A DNA stretch of 64,000 nt from assembly GCF_001583435.1 (NCBI RefSeq), contig NZ_CP013251.1, positions 62,001 to 126,000 of the forward strand, given 5' to 3'. The stretch comes from Endozoicomonas montiporae CL-33 (GTDB taxonomy: Bacteria > Pseudomonadota > Gammaproteobacteria > Pseudomonadales > Endozoicomonadaceae). Of the stretch, positions 34,306 through 43,051 are shown in pieces. Made by a program: the position numbers and the translations under genes. Positions within the stretch are counted from its first letter, which is position 1. Each line of letters opens with the position of its first letter. Below the pieces are notes generated by a model that saw only the letters and a list, made by a program, of their open reading frames with translations, did not search any database and was not told where the DNA came from.

Positions 34306-35163
34306 TCAGGTCTCGACTTTACCGACGCTTAAACTTTGCTTTATCTTTCGTAATTGCTCTGCAATGTCGGGTTGCTTGAGAACTGCAACGGCCGTTGCCA
34401 ATACGTCGATCACCACCAGATGAGCAATTCTCGATGACAGTGGTGTAAATAGCGCAGTGTCTTCTCTGGCTTCAATCGACAGAGGGATATGGCAATATTC
34501 TGCCAGAGGGGTGTGGTCAGAACAGACGCCAATAATGGTGGCACCGCGTTTTTTGGCCTGTTTTACGCTTTCAATCAGCTCTCTGGAGCGACCGGAGTGT
34601 GAAATGGCAATCACAACATCAGCCTCAGTCATTGTCGATGCTGAAATCAATTGCAGGTGAGGGTCAGAGCTGGCAAATGTCAGTGGCTTCAGACGCATGA
34701 ATTTATGCTGTGCATCCTGAGCTACGATGCCTGAGGCGCCAAAGCCGAAAAACTCCACTCTTCTGGCTCTTGCAATCACTCGGGTGGCCGTTTCTATCAG
34801 CCTGAAATCCAGAGCCTGCTTCACCTGTAGAATTTCTCTAATAGAACTATCAAATACTTTACGACTCAAATCTTCCAGTGAGTCTCCGGGATTCAGTGAA
34901 AACTCGGCAAACTGTGGTGTAGCGGTATCAATACTACCCATTGTTTTAGCCAGTTTTAAACGAAAGTCCTGATAACCACTGCAGCCAATGGCTTTGCAAA
35001 AGCGTATGACGGTAGGTTCGCTGACCTCTGCCTTTTTTGCCAGATCAGCAATGCTGGAATTTAAACTATCGTGAGGATGCGTGAGAACAAAATCGGCAAC
35101 TTTTTTCTCGGAGCGGCGAAGGGAAGAGTAACCCTGCTGTACGGCAATAATAGGGTCGTTCAT
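34306..35163 (-). CDS. MurR/RpiR family transcriptional regulator
   Basis: A sugar-phosphate-responsive regulator of 285 residues. An N-terminal helix-turn-helix of the RpiR type (SSIADLAKKAEVSEPTVIRFCKAIGCSGYQDFRLKLA) is followed by a SIS sugar-isomerase domain (VEFFGFGASGIVAQDAQHKFMR, ADVVIAISHSGRSRELIESV). It could be a HexR-like regulator of central carbon metabolism, but no target genes adjoin it. The ATG at 35163 is preferred to a TTG three codons earlier. Divergent from uvrD. Confidence 0.88.
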   Translation of the reverse strand: MNDPIIAVQQGYSSLRRSEKKVADFVLTHPHDSLNSSIADLAKKAEVSEPTVIRFCKAIGCSGYQDFRLKLAKTMGSIDTATPQFAEFSLNPGDSLEDLSRKVFDSSIREILQVKQALDFRLIETATRVIARARRVEFFGFGASGIVAQDAQHKFMRLKPLTFASSDPHLQLISASTMTEADVVIAISHSGRSRELIESVKQAKKRGATIIGVCSDHTPLAEYCHIPLSIEAREDTALFTPLSSRIAHLVVIDVLATAVAVLKQPDIAEQLRKIKQSLSVGKVET

Positions 35164-35296
35164 AAACGTCAAACTTCATTATTATTAGAATATTTGCATT
35201 TATACTACATTGCCTGAATTGAAGATATAAGCGCCTGATCGATTACGCACTGAGTATTCGTTACACTGTTCCAAGTTTTAATTGCGAAGACCCGCC

Positions 35297-37468
35297 ATGG
35301 ATGTAACACCGATTATTGACTCCCTGAATGATGCCCAGCGCAAGGCCGTTACAGCCCCGCTGAGCTCAATGCTGGTTCTGGCTGGTGCCGGAAGTGGTAA
35401 GACCAGAGTACTGGTACACCGAATTGCCTGGCTGGTTCAGGTAGAAACAATATCGCCTTACTCCATTATGGCCGTTACCTTTACCAATAAAGCAGCGGCC
35501 GAAATGCGCACCCGTATTGAAGATTTGCTGGGCATTCCGCCACGCGGTATGTGGGTGGGGACTTTCCACGGCTTATCCCACCGTCTGTTGCGTGCACATT
35601 ATCAGGATGCTGGCTTACCGGAGAGTTTTCAGATACTCGACAGCGACGACCAGCTTCGGGTCATCAAGCGCATCATGAAAGCGATGCAGCTGGATGATCA
35701 GCGCTGGCCACCCAGACAGGCTCAGTGGTACATCAACAGTAAAAAAGATGAAGGCTTGCGTCCGGACTACATCGATCCGGGTTATGACCCGTTTGAACGT
35801 ACTATGCTGGACGTCTATCGGGCGTATCATCAGTACTGTGAACAGATGGGCGTCGTCGATTTTGGTGAGCTGTTACTACGATCCCATGAGCTGTTCCTGA
35901 AGCGTCCCGATATCCTGCAGCACTACCGACAGCGCTTCCGTTATGTGCTGGTGGATGAATTTCAGGATACCAACGCCGTCCAGTATGCGTGGCTCAGGTT
36001 GCTGGTGGGTGATGAAGACAAAATGATGGTGGTAGGTGATGACGACCAGTCCATTTATGGCTGGCGTGGTGCCCGTATCGAAAATATACGTCAATTCACC
36101 GTAGATTTTCCCAAGTCTGAAACGGTCAAGCTCGAACAGAATTATCGTTCTACCGGTATGATCCTGAACGCTGCCAATGCGGTCATAGCCCATAACCCGG
36201 ACCGTCTGGGTAAAGAGTTACGAACCGACAGCAGTGATGGTGAAGCGATACAGCTCTACTCCGGCTTTAATGAAATGGATGAGGCCCGCTTTATTACAGA
36301 CCGGATCAGCGAGGTGGTTAATGCAGGCACAGCCCGCAGTGATATTGCCATTCTTTATCGTTCAAATGCCCAGTCTCGTAACCTTGAAGAAGCACTGCTA
36401 CGTGCAGGTATTCCTTACCGGATTTACGGCGGTCAACGATTCTTCGAACGGGCAGAAATCAAAAATGCCCTGGCTTATCTCAGGTTGATCAGTACCCCCC
36501 ATGATGACACTTCTCTGGAGCGGGTCATCAATATTCCGGCGCGGGGCATTGGCGAGAAAACCGTTGAAAAACTGAGAGAGGCTGCTCGTACACAAGATGT
36601 TTCTCTATGGCTCGCTATCAAGAACGTGATTGCGAACAAAGCCATTGGCGGGAAGGCAGGTCGCTCTCTGGCAGAGTTTGTGGACCTGATCGAAACGTTG
36701 ACAGTTGCGGGAGACGACCTTGATCTTGGTGAACTGACTGACCGTGTCATTACTCACACAGGTCTGGTCGAACACCATGAAAAAGAGAAAGGCGAAAAAG
36801 GCCGTGCCCGGGTAGAAAACCTTGAGGAACTGGTAACAGCCTGTCGTCAGTTTGATATCGAAGATCTGGATCTGGACGAAGAAACCGAAGCCATGAGTCC
36901 GCTGGATGCCTTTCTGGCCAATGCTGCACTGGAAGCCGGTGACAATCAGGCCGACCAGTTTTCTGACAGCGTTCAGATGATGACACTGCACTCGGCTAAA
37001 GGGCTCGAATTTCCGGTGGTCTTTCTGGCAGGTATGGAAGAAGGTCTGTTCCCTCATAAAATGTCGCTGGATGAAGGCAATCTGGAAGAAGAGCGTCGTC
37101 TTTGTTACGTGGGCATTACCCGGGCAATGGAGAAACTGTACCTTACCTATGCGGAGAATCGTCGTTTATATGGCAAGGACACCTTTAATCGCCCTTCCCG
37201 CTTTATCCGGGAGATACCCGGTGAGTTGATTCAGGAAGTCCGTCTGGGAGGAACCATTTCCCGTCCGACAGCCACACGACAGCCTTCATCTTCTGCTGCT
37301 TCTGCCGGACTGGAACTGGGACAAAGAGTACATCACGATGTGTTTGGTGAAGGCGTCATTTTGAATGCGGAAGGTGACGGAGCCCAGGCAAGGGTTCAGG
37401 TCAATTTTGACAGCGAAGGCACCAAATGGCTGATGATGGCTTACGCTAACCTGACAATTATTTCCTGA
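35297..37468 (+). CDS. uvrD: DNA helicase II UvrD
   Basis: Superfamily 1 helicase of nucleotide excision and mismatch repair, 723 residues. Walker A is AGAGSGKT, motif Ia VTFTNKAAAEM, motif II VDEFQDTN, motif III GDDDQSIYGWRGA, motif IV EQNYRS, motif V TLHSAKGLEFP and motif VI VGITRAM. The N-terminus MDVTPIIDSLNDAQRKAV is almost that of E. coli UvrD, which fixes the start at 35297 although the frame is open 15 nt further. The C-terminus keeps the QRVHHDVFGEGVIL Tudor-like segment. No clear LexA box was found upstream. Confidence 0.96.
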   Translation: MDVTPIIDSLNDAQRKAVTAPLSSMLVLAGAGSGKTRVLVHRIAWLVQVETISPYSIMAVTFTNKAAAEMRTRIEDLLGIPPRGMWVGTFHGLSHRLLRAHYQDAGLPESFQILDSDDQLRVIKRIMKAMQLDDQRWPPRQAQWYINSKKDEGLRPDYIDPGYDPFERTMLDVYRAYHQYCEQMGVVDFGELLLRSHELFLKRPDILQHYRQRFRYVLVDEFQDTNAVQYAWLRLLVGDEDKMMVVGDDDQSIYGWRGARIENIRQFTVDFPKSETVKLEQNYRSTGMILNAANAVIAHNPDRLGKELRTDSSDGEAIQLYSGFNEMDEARFITDRISEVVNAGTARSDIAILYRSNAQSRNLEEALLRAGIPYRIYGGQRFFERAEIKNALAYLRLISTPHDDTSLERVINIPARGIGEKTVEKLREAARTQDVSLWLAIKNVIANKAIGGKAGRSLAEFVDLIETLTVAGDDLDLGELTDRVITHTGLVEHHEKEKGEKGRARVENLEELVTACRQFDIEDLDLDEETEAMSPLDAFLANAALEAGDNQADQFSDSVQMMTLHSAKGLEFPVVFLAGMEEGLFPHKMSLDEGNLEEERRLCYVGITRAMEKLYLTYAENRRLYGKDTFNRPSRFIREIPGELIQEVRLGGTISRPTATRQPSSSAASAGLELGQRVHHDVFGEGVILNAEGDGAQARVQVNFDSEGTKWLMMAYANLTIIS

Positions 37469-37476
37469 TGGATATC

Positions 37477-37498
37477 AGCCCGGATACTTGTCCGGGCT
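37477..37498 (+). terminator. Hairpin after uvrD
   Basis: AGCCCGGA pairs with TCCGGGCT across 6 nt, followed by GTCAGTTTGGG. Strong stem, weak T tract. Confidence 0.5.
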
Positions 37499-37518
37499 GT
37501 CAGTTTGGGCTCGTTTAA

Positions 37519-37676
37519 TACCAATTACGTTTTCTAAATATGACCATGAGCAAGCCAATCCAAATCGCTGGGCAAGGACGAACGACGAGTAATAGCTGGC
37601 TATTGCGAGGAGTTCTGACGCAGAACCAGCGGTTTGGAATGGCTGTGCAATTCATGTTTCGAAGACGAAATTGGTA
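37519..37676. repeat. Family B inverted-repeat element, copy 2 (158 bp)
   Basis: Same length as copy 1 but in the opposite orientation (starts TACCAATTACGTTTTCTAAA, ends GACGAAATTGGTA). The central AATAGCTGGCTATT and the flanking GAACGACGAGT are conserved. Located 50 bp after uvrD. Confidence 0.85.
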
Positions 37677-37750
37677 TAAGCTGGTTCCCCGGAACTGAGC
37701 TGATTGAGACGGCGGCGTTATCGATCGAGACTGAAGGGAGTGGGACCGGG

Positions 37751-38584
37751 TTAACCCTCTTGGTCATTATTGAACCGTTTGCGCCAAACATACCCTCTAC
37801 TCAGGGTATCTCTTACCAGTTTCCGGGCATCTATAACACTCAGGAAATGGAGCACATTGTTACGAACCAGAAGCACCAGAGAACAACCACTGAGCAAAGT
37901 CATGCTCAGATAGTCTTCGCTGTCCAGAAACGGTCCATGCTCATTCTCTTGTATCTCTTCCTTAGACATGGTGACAAAGCTGGAAGTGTTCTGATCCGGC
38001 ATAAACAGTTCTTCAACGTCTTGAGGATCAATGACTGTTGAATGTTCTTGTGAGCTTGCGGAGAAACCCAGAAAAAAAGCCATGATACTGGAGGTGAGAT
38101 ACCCATTTTCTAAACTCTCATGATGCAAGCCAACGGTGTTGGTCAACCCTGTTGAGTGAACCTTGAAGGCATTGGCCATAACATTGGAAAATTGGGTATC
38201 ATAGGGGCTGATTGTAAAAACAAATGAATAAGGTGGCACCCCACAAGACATACTATTGTTGGCATTCTCAGGCCCGCAGCTGCCGGAAGACTCCATATGG
38301 GTAAACCGGACGTTGTCAAGATCGTAACCAGTATAATCGTTCATCGCATAGTTGTTGCCAAGGTCAAGTTCTGTGACCATAGGACCATCGATACTAAACA
38401 TGATCACCTCAAAGGTTAGCTCGTCACCTCCTGAAACAGGCTGCGTTTTATCGTGGTAAAACGTTATAGTGATTGCCTGAACTTGAGTGACAACACTGAT
38501 AGCCGAAACAGCAAATACTAAAACAACACGGAAGAAGTTCAAGAAATGAGTGGAGATTTTTTGGGAGCTTATATCTTTTAACAT
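37751..38584 (-). CDS. Hypothetical secreted protein
   Basis: I do not recognise the family. From the ATG at 38584 the 277-residue protein begins with a signal sequence (FFRVVLVFAVSAISVVTQVQA, cleavage near residue 37). A beta-rich part (ITITFYHDKTQPVSGGDELTFEVIMFSI) follows, with three cysteines in GSCGPENANNSMSCG, then a second hydrophobic stretch near the C-terminus (LSMTLLSGCSLVLLV). The frame opens 13 codons earlier at 38623. Neither start has a strong ribosome binding site. It lies between two family B repeats and may be a lineage-specific acquisition. Confidence 0.55.
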   Translation of the reverse strand: MLKDISSQKISTHFLNFFRVVLVFAVSAISVVTQVQAITITFYHDKTQPVSGGDELTFEVIMFSIDGPMVTELDLGNNYAMNDYTGYDLDNVRFTHMESSGSCGPENANNSMSCGVPPYSFVFTISPYDTQFSNVMANAFKVHSTGLTNTVGLHHESLENGYLTSSIMAFFLGFSASSQEHSTVIDPQDVEELFMPDQNTSSFVTMSKEEIQENEHGPFLDSEDYLSMTLLSGCSLVLLVRNNVLHFLSVIDARKLVRDTLSRGYVWRKRFNNDQEG

Positions 38585-38764
38585 GTACAAAGGAGGGACT
38601 CCAAAGGTCAGGGAAAACATCAAAACAATAAGCCTTAAAGAAGGCAGTGATATTGGTACACTTTCTCGGTTCTATAGCACTGTTTTCAGGGTTATTGGCG
38701 AAGACGAAGTAAAAGTAGAAGATAATTTACCCTTCCGCCATGCTTGCTCACACAGAGTGAGTAA

Positions 38765-38940
38765 TACCAATCCCACCTTCTAAACATGAATTGCGCAGCC
38801 ATTTTGAATCACGGGAGCTGCGTTGGAACTCCTCGCAATAGCTGGCTATTACTCGTCGTTCCGCCTTTATGTCCTTCAGGGTATTGTCCTGCGACCCAGA
38901 ATGACTTGCTCATAGTCATATTTAGAGAGCGGAATTGGTA
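38765..38940. repeat. Family B inverted-repeat element, copy 3 (176 bp)
   Basis: Same orientation as copy 1, with ends TACCAATCCC and GGAATTGGTA and the conserved CTCGCAATAGCTGGCTATTA centre. It carries about 18 bp of extra sequence in its right half compared with copies 1 and 2. The rest of the 38624-39158 interval holds only the dctP-like promoter. Confidence 0.85.
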
Positions 38941-39104
38941 TGACTGGCTGTGCCCGGTCTGATCAATAGGCGGTAGTGGTCTAAATCTGTGATTTCTCAT
39001 CTTGTTATCTCGGTGTTGGCAAGGTCTACAGACTTTTATGATCACAGGTTTGACCCACTACCCAATAGGCTATTGCGTAATTTAAGTTGCCAGAAAAGTC
39101 ACAC

Positions 39105-39132
39105 TTGATAACATGCACCTGTCTTTTATAAA
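39105..39132 (+). promoter_or_regulatory. Sigma-70 promoter of the TRAP binding protein gene
   Basis: TTGATA (39105-39110) and TATAAA (39127-39132) with a 16-nt spacer; the ATG follows 27 nt after the -10. One of the better promoter matches in the window. Confidence 0.55.
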
Positions 39133-39158
39133 AACAATAATGACAGAAAGGTAAAGTC

Positions 39159-40265
39159 ATGAAACATCGACATCTGTTTGCCTCGGTCGGACTGGCGTTA
39201 TCTGCAACATTGCTTGCGGGTTGTGGATCGTCCGAGCAAGCCGAAACTTCGGTTGTTGTGGAGCCTGAAGCACAGTCTTTTGAATGGAAACTGGTCACCT
39301 CCTGGCCGAAAAACTTCCCCGGTCTGGGTATGGGGCCTGAACGTTTTGCCACTATGGTGGATGAAATGAGTTCAGGCCGTCTGAAGGTTAAGGTGTTCGG
39401 TGCTGGCGAACTGGTTCCGGCACTGGAAGTGTTTGATGCGGTGTCCAATGGTACCGCTGATATGGGACATGCCGGAGCTTATTACTGGAAAGGGAAAGAA
39501 CCGTCTGCACAATTCTTTGCCGCTGTGCCTTTTGGTTTAAACGCTCAGGAAATGAACAGCTGGATTCACTATGGCGGTGGACAGGCTTTATGGGATGAAG
39601 TGTACAAGCCTTTTAATATCAAACCGTTTGCTGGTGGCAGTACCGGTGTACAGATGGCAGGCTGGTTTAATAAGGAAATTAACTCTCTTGATGATATCAA
39701 AGGGTTAAAAATGCGCATTCCCGGCATGGGCGGAGAAGTGTTGAAGCGTTTGGGTGGTGTTCCGGTGACCTTGCCCGGTGGTGAACTCTTCACAGCTTTG
39801 CAGACTGGCGCTATTGATGCGACGGAGTGGGTTGGCCCGTATAACGACTTGGCCTTTGGTTTTTATAAAGTGGCATCTTACTACTACTATCCGGGTTGGC
39901 ACGAGCCGGGCACCATGCTGGAATTCACCATCAATCTTGATGCCTGGAATGCCTTGCCGGAAGACCTTCAGGCGATGGTAAAAGCATCAATCAGGGCGGT
40001 GAACCAGGATATGCTGGATGAGTATACTGCCAGAAATAATGCAGCGTTGAACCAGCTGGTGTCTGAACACGGTGTTAAGTTGCGTCGCTTGCCGGATGAC
40101 GTATTAAAAGAACTGAAGAAAACCTCTGACGAAGTCACGGCTGAAGTGGCAGCCACCAGTGACGTCGCCAAACGGGTTTACGAATCCTTTAATGCCTTCC
40201 GTAAACAGTCCATGGAATATCACAAAATCTCTGAAGAAGCCTATTACGACGCTCGTTCACTGTAA
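39159..40265 (+). CDS. TRAP transporter substrate-binding lipoprotein (DctP family)
   Basis: Binds an organic acid in the periplasm for a TRAP transporter. The 368-residue protein has a lipoprotein signal (LSATLLAGCGSS, Cys near residue 22) and a DctP fold. The opening SWPKNFPGLGMGPERFATMV and the later GGELFTALQTGAIDATEWVGPYNDLAFGFYKVA resemble TakP-like 2-oxoacid binding proteins. No DctQ or DctM membrane genes adjoin it, so it is an orphan here and must work with a transporter encoded elsewhere. Convergent with murI. Confidence 0.88.
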   Translation: MKHRHLFASVGLALSATLLAGCGSSEQAETSVVVEPEAQSFEWKLVTSWPKNFPGLGMGPERFATMVDEMSSGRLKVKVFGAGELVPALEVFDAVSNGTADMGHAGAYYWKGKEPSAQFFAAVPFGLNAQEMNSWIHYGGGQALWDEVYKPFNIKPFAGGSTGVQMAGWFNKEINSLDDIKGLKMRIPGMGGEVLKRLGGVPVTLPGGELFTALQTGAIDATEWVGPYNDLAFGFYKVASYYYYPGWHEPGTMLEFTINLDAWNALPEDLQAMVKASIRAVNQDMLDEYTARNNAALNQLVSEHGVKLRRLPDDVLKELKKTSDEVTAEVAATSDVAKRVYESFNAFRKQSMEYHKISEEAYYDARSL

Positions 40266-40273
40266 AAAGTTGT

Positions 40274-40297
40274 GAGCAGGGGTTAATGCTCCTGCTC
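40274..40297. terminator. Bidirectional hairpin between dctP-like gene and murI
   Basis: GAGCAGG pairs with CCTGCTC; the right arm includes the last codons of murI. Convergent genes make a shared terminator plausible. Confidence 0.45.
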
Positions 40298-41245
40298 CAG
40301 CTGACTCACCGTTTCAAAACCCATTGATTTCAGGGCAGGCATCAGGGCCTGAACTCCGTCATCATTACCGGTATAAATAAACTGATCGGAGTTCGCTGTT
40401 CCAGACTCGGGTGCCCTCTCCAGTAAGTACTCTACCCTTCTGGCGATGGCTTCACCGGAATTGATCCAGTGAATCGGAACCGGGCTGGCAGCCTGAAGCT
40501 GCTCTTCCAGTAGAGGGAAATGCGTGCAGCCTAAAACGATACAGTCTGGCTGCTGACCGTTCACAAAGAATGGCTCTATAACGGCTTTGAACTCTTCATG
40601 ACCAACAGGCTCGTCCCGCAGGTGGCGCTCTGCCATGTCTACCAGTTCACTGGAACCGACCATAATCACTTCGCAATCTTTGGCAAAATCGCGAACCAGC
40701 TGTTGAGTGTATTCTCTGGCAATGGTTCCCGGTGTCGCCAGTAGTCCTATCCTGCGCTTTTTTGACCACTCTCCGGCAGGCTTGATGGCAGGAACAACAC
40801 CGACCACCGGAATTTGAAGTGCTTGCCTGGCTTTGGGTAGAGAGATAGTGCTGGCAGTATTGCAGGCGATGATGGCAAGGGATGGCTGGAATTGCCGGGC
40901 CAGCTCGTTCAGGCAATAGAGGGTACGATCAATGACTTCTGTTTCCGGCTTTGAGCCGTATGGGAATGCTTCATTATCGGCGCAGTAAATGACTTCAATG
41001 TCTGGCAGCTTTCGTTTGACTTCCTGATAGATGCTCAGCCCTCCAACGCCGGAGTCGAAGATCACAATGGGACGACTCTTTATGGAGTGCCCCTTCATAG
41101 AGCTACTCTTTATTGAACTGCTCTCCATAGAGAAACTGCTCACAGGATCATTCTGTTGCGCTGACCGTTGCATAGACGATAGGTGCTGTCGTTCCACAAA
41201 AGCCATTAGGTTAGTCGCTGGCAACCGGTTTGCAAATAAGTTCAT
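40283..41245 (-). CDS. murI: Glutamate racemase with an N-terminal extension
   Basis: Makes D-glutamate for peptidoglycan. Both catalytic cysteines are present, in IIACNTAST and LGCTHFP, and the core begins RPIVIFDSGVGGLS near residue 58. Normal MurI starts about there, so about 50 residues are extra: a Ser-rich stretch (SMESSSIKSSSMKGHSIKSR) made by degenerate duplication of ATAAAGAGT-containing DNA. Possible internal starts are the ATGs at about 41128 and 41098; none has a decisive ribosome binding site. The true start is therefore uncertain, the family is not. Confidence 0.92.
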   Translation of the reverse strand: MNLFANRLPATNLMAFVERQHLSSMQRSAQQNDPVSSFSMESSSIKSSSMKGHSIKSRPIVIFDSGVGGLSIYQEVKRKLPDIEVIYCADNEAFPYGSKPETEVIDRTLYCLNELARQFQPSLAIIACNTASTISLPKARQALQIPVVGVVPAIKPAGEWSKKRRIGLLATPGTIAREYTQQLVRDFAKDCEVIMVGSSELVDMAERHLRDEPVGHEEFKAVIEPFFVNGQQPDCIVLGCTHFPLLEEQLQAASPVPIHWINSGEAIARRVEYLLERAPESGTANSDQFIYTGNDDGVQALMPALKSMGFETVSQLEQEH

Positions 41246-41269
41246 GCTGCAAAAGACTGCGTTTTGGCT

Positions 41270-41632
41270 TTATCGCCTTTGTTCCGCCTTGCTTTGACAC
41301 TGGATGCACAAGGGAGTTTCCGGTCGGGCTTCCAGTCTTGGAAAACCAATGGATTGGTCACAGCCCGGACAAAAGCCATACTCATCGGCTTCAAACCGTT
41401 TAAGTGCCTTTATGGTCATTTGTAGACGTTTCTTTATGTGGGCTTCACTGGCTTTGGCCATACTTTGCTGTTGCAGTGCGCCTCCACGGGACACTCTCCC
41501 AAACGCCTGCTGGTCCAGGTGAACCGGTTGAGCCGACTCGCTGGTCTGCTGAAGTGTTTTTTGCAGCCCGGCTTTCAGAGACTGCAATATTGTTTTAAGT
41601 TGCTTTTCCTGTTTGCTGGTTAATGGTTTCAT
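41270..41632 (-). CDS. DksA/TraR-type zinc finger protein
   Basis: A 120-residue protein with a helical N-terminal coiled coil and a C-terminal four-cysteine zinc finger (CPGC and CIQC, about residues 90-113), the DksA/TraR arrangement. DksA relatives bind the RNA polymerase secondary channel; the LDQQAFGRV stretch corresponds to the coiled-coil tip region (usual DxxA). It is shorter than DksA (about 150) and probably a paralogue. It lies just upstream of murI on the same strand. Confidence 0.8.
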   Translation of the reverse strand: MKPLTSKQEKQLKTILQSLKAGLQKTLQQTSESAQPVHLDQQAFGRVSRGGALQQQSMAKASEAHIKKRLQMTIKALKRFEADEYGFCPGCDQSIGFPRLEARPETPLCIQCQSKAEQRR

Positions 41633-41730
41633 GAGTCTTTCTTGTTGTTTTCGATATTGTTTAAAAACTGGACAGAAGGCTGCAATGCAGTATTGTTAGC
41701 CTCCGTCACTTTCGTACTGGTCATTATGTC

Positions 41731-42627
41731 ATGCAGACAAAAAACGACTTCAAACTTCTTTTAAATGAATTTCCAGCTGAAGCGGCCAATATCCTCAGAA
41801 ACACAGCTCTGCAGTCGGGACGCCTGAGTAAAGAACAGACTACCTCGTTGTTATCCTGTTTGAATATGACAATAGAGGAGCTGATGAAAGCACTGTTGCC
41901 GCTGGCTGCTTCCCTGAGTGTTACCCCGATTTCCGATTTTCAGGTGGGTACAGTGGCAGAAGGAGGCAGTGGAGATCTGTACTTCGGGGCAAACCTTGAA
42001 TTTGAACAACACCCTTTGAAGGTTACCGTTCATGCCGAGCAGTGTGTGGTGACCAATGCCTGGCATCAGGGTGAAACCCGGTTGAAACGTCTGATGGTGA
42101 ATGAAGCGCCCTGTGGCCACTGCCGTCAGTTTCTGAAAGAGCTGAACCGGGTTGATGAGATGGAAATCATTATTGACCGTACTCCCAAAGGAGAAGTCAT
42201 AAACTGCCATATTGCCGACTTGTTGCCAGACGCCTTTGGCCCTGATGATCTGGGAATCAGTGACTACCTGATGAGTGACGTTTGTTATCCGCTGGTGCTA
42301 AACGACACGGGTGAGCTGGCTCAGGCGGCTCTCGACGCTGCAAAAAGGAGCCACGCACCGGTTTCACAGAGTCGTGCGGGTGTGGCGTTGCAATTGTCCG
42401 GTGGTCGCGTGGTAACAGGTCGCTACGGAGAAAATGCGGCATTTAACCCCGGCATCTCTGCCATGGAAGCCGCCATTGTTAACTGGCGAATGTCCCTGCT
42501 GTCTGAGCCTGAAGATCAAGTGATTGCTGCCGTTATGGTTGAACAGCAGGGAACCAGCTCCCAGCGCTATCTGGCAGAAGCTTTTCTGGCTGGTTATGGC
42601 ATCGGGCTTGAATATTTCAGAGTCTAA
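41731..42627 (+). CDS. cdd: Cytidine deaminase
   Basis: Deaminates cytidine and deoxycytidine to uridine forms in pyrimidine salvage. It has 298 residues in the two-domain E. coli-type arrangement. The zinc site is HAEQ (near residue 101) with PCGHCRQF (near residue 127). The second domain is catalytically degenerate as in the family. Normal length. Confidence 0.93.
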   Translation: MQTKNDFKLLLNEFPAEAANILRNTALQSGRLSKEQTTSLLSCLNMTIEELMKALLPLAASLSVTPISDFQVGTVAEGGSGDLYFGANLEFEQHPLKVTVHAEQCVVTNAWHQGETRLKRLMVNEAPCGHCRQFLKELNRVDEMEIIIDRTPKGEVINCHIADLLPDAFGPDDLGISDYLMSDVCYPLVLNDTGELAQAALDAAKRSHAPVSQSRAGVALQLSGGRVVTGRYGENAAFNPGISAMEAAIVNWRMSLLSEPEDQVIAAVMVEQQGTSSQRYLAEAFLAGYGIGLEYFRV

Positions 42628-42700
42628 ACTTAAAAGAGTTTCTTAAAAAAGAGTTTCTTAAAAACGGAATGGTTATTAACTCGGGCAGGGACGCTCAATC

Positions 42701-42937
42701 ATGAAAATAGACCCTTCTACAACGTCAACCAATCTGGATTACGGGCAAAGCTCTGACGATGGTTCAGGAGAGGATCAACAAAATAAAAAGCAAGGTGATA
42801 AAACCTATCAACCGGTTTTACCCCATGACCGTTCTGAACGATCCAATGATAAACGACTGGCTGCCCGCAAGGCGCGTAAGAAAAAAAGGAAAATCATCGA
42901 GCGCAAAACCAAGAAAAAGAAAGATCAGGATAAATAA
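42701..42937 (+). CDS. Small, highly charged hypothetical protein
   Basis: A 78-residue frame with an acidic/polar first half (DDGSGEDQQNKKQGD) and a very basic tail (RKARKKKRKIIERKTKKKKD). The basic tail would bind nucleic acid or be disordered. Support is moderate: an AGGGA lies before the ATG. The upstream 42637-42665 contains a 14-bp direct duplication (AAAGAGTTTCTTAA twice). No family recognised. Confidence 0.45.
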   Translation: MKIDPSTTSTNLDYGQSSDDGSGEDQQNKKQGDKTYQPVLPHDRSERSNDKRLAARKARKKKRKIIERKTKKKKDQDK

Positions 42938-43051
42938 GCTTCATCCATACCCTTTCCCCCCTGAGAACCTGTAAAAATCTGAGAAAAGAAAGCAATTGCC
43001 TTGCCGATAGTGTGATTGTTAATGCGGTAAATTCATGGCAGGCACGATCAA

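Noticed and set aside
35222-35296. LexA box before uvrD
   Set aside because: No CTG-N10-CAG palindrome with the expected AT-rich centre could be found.
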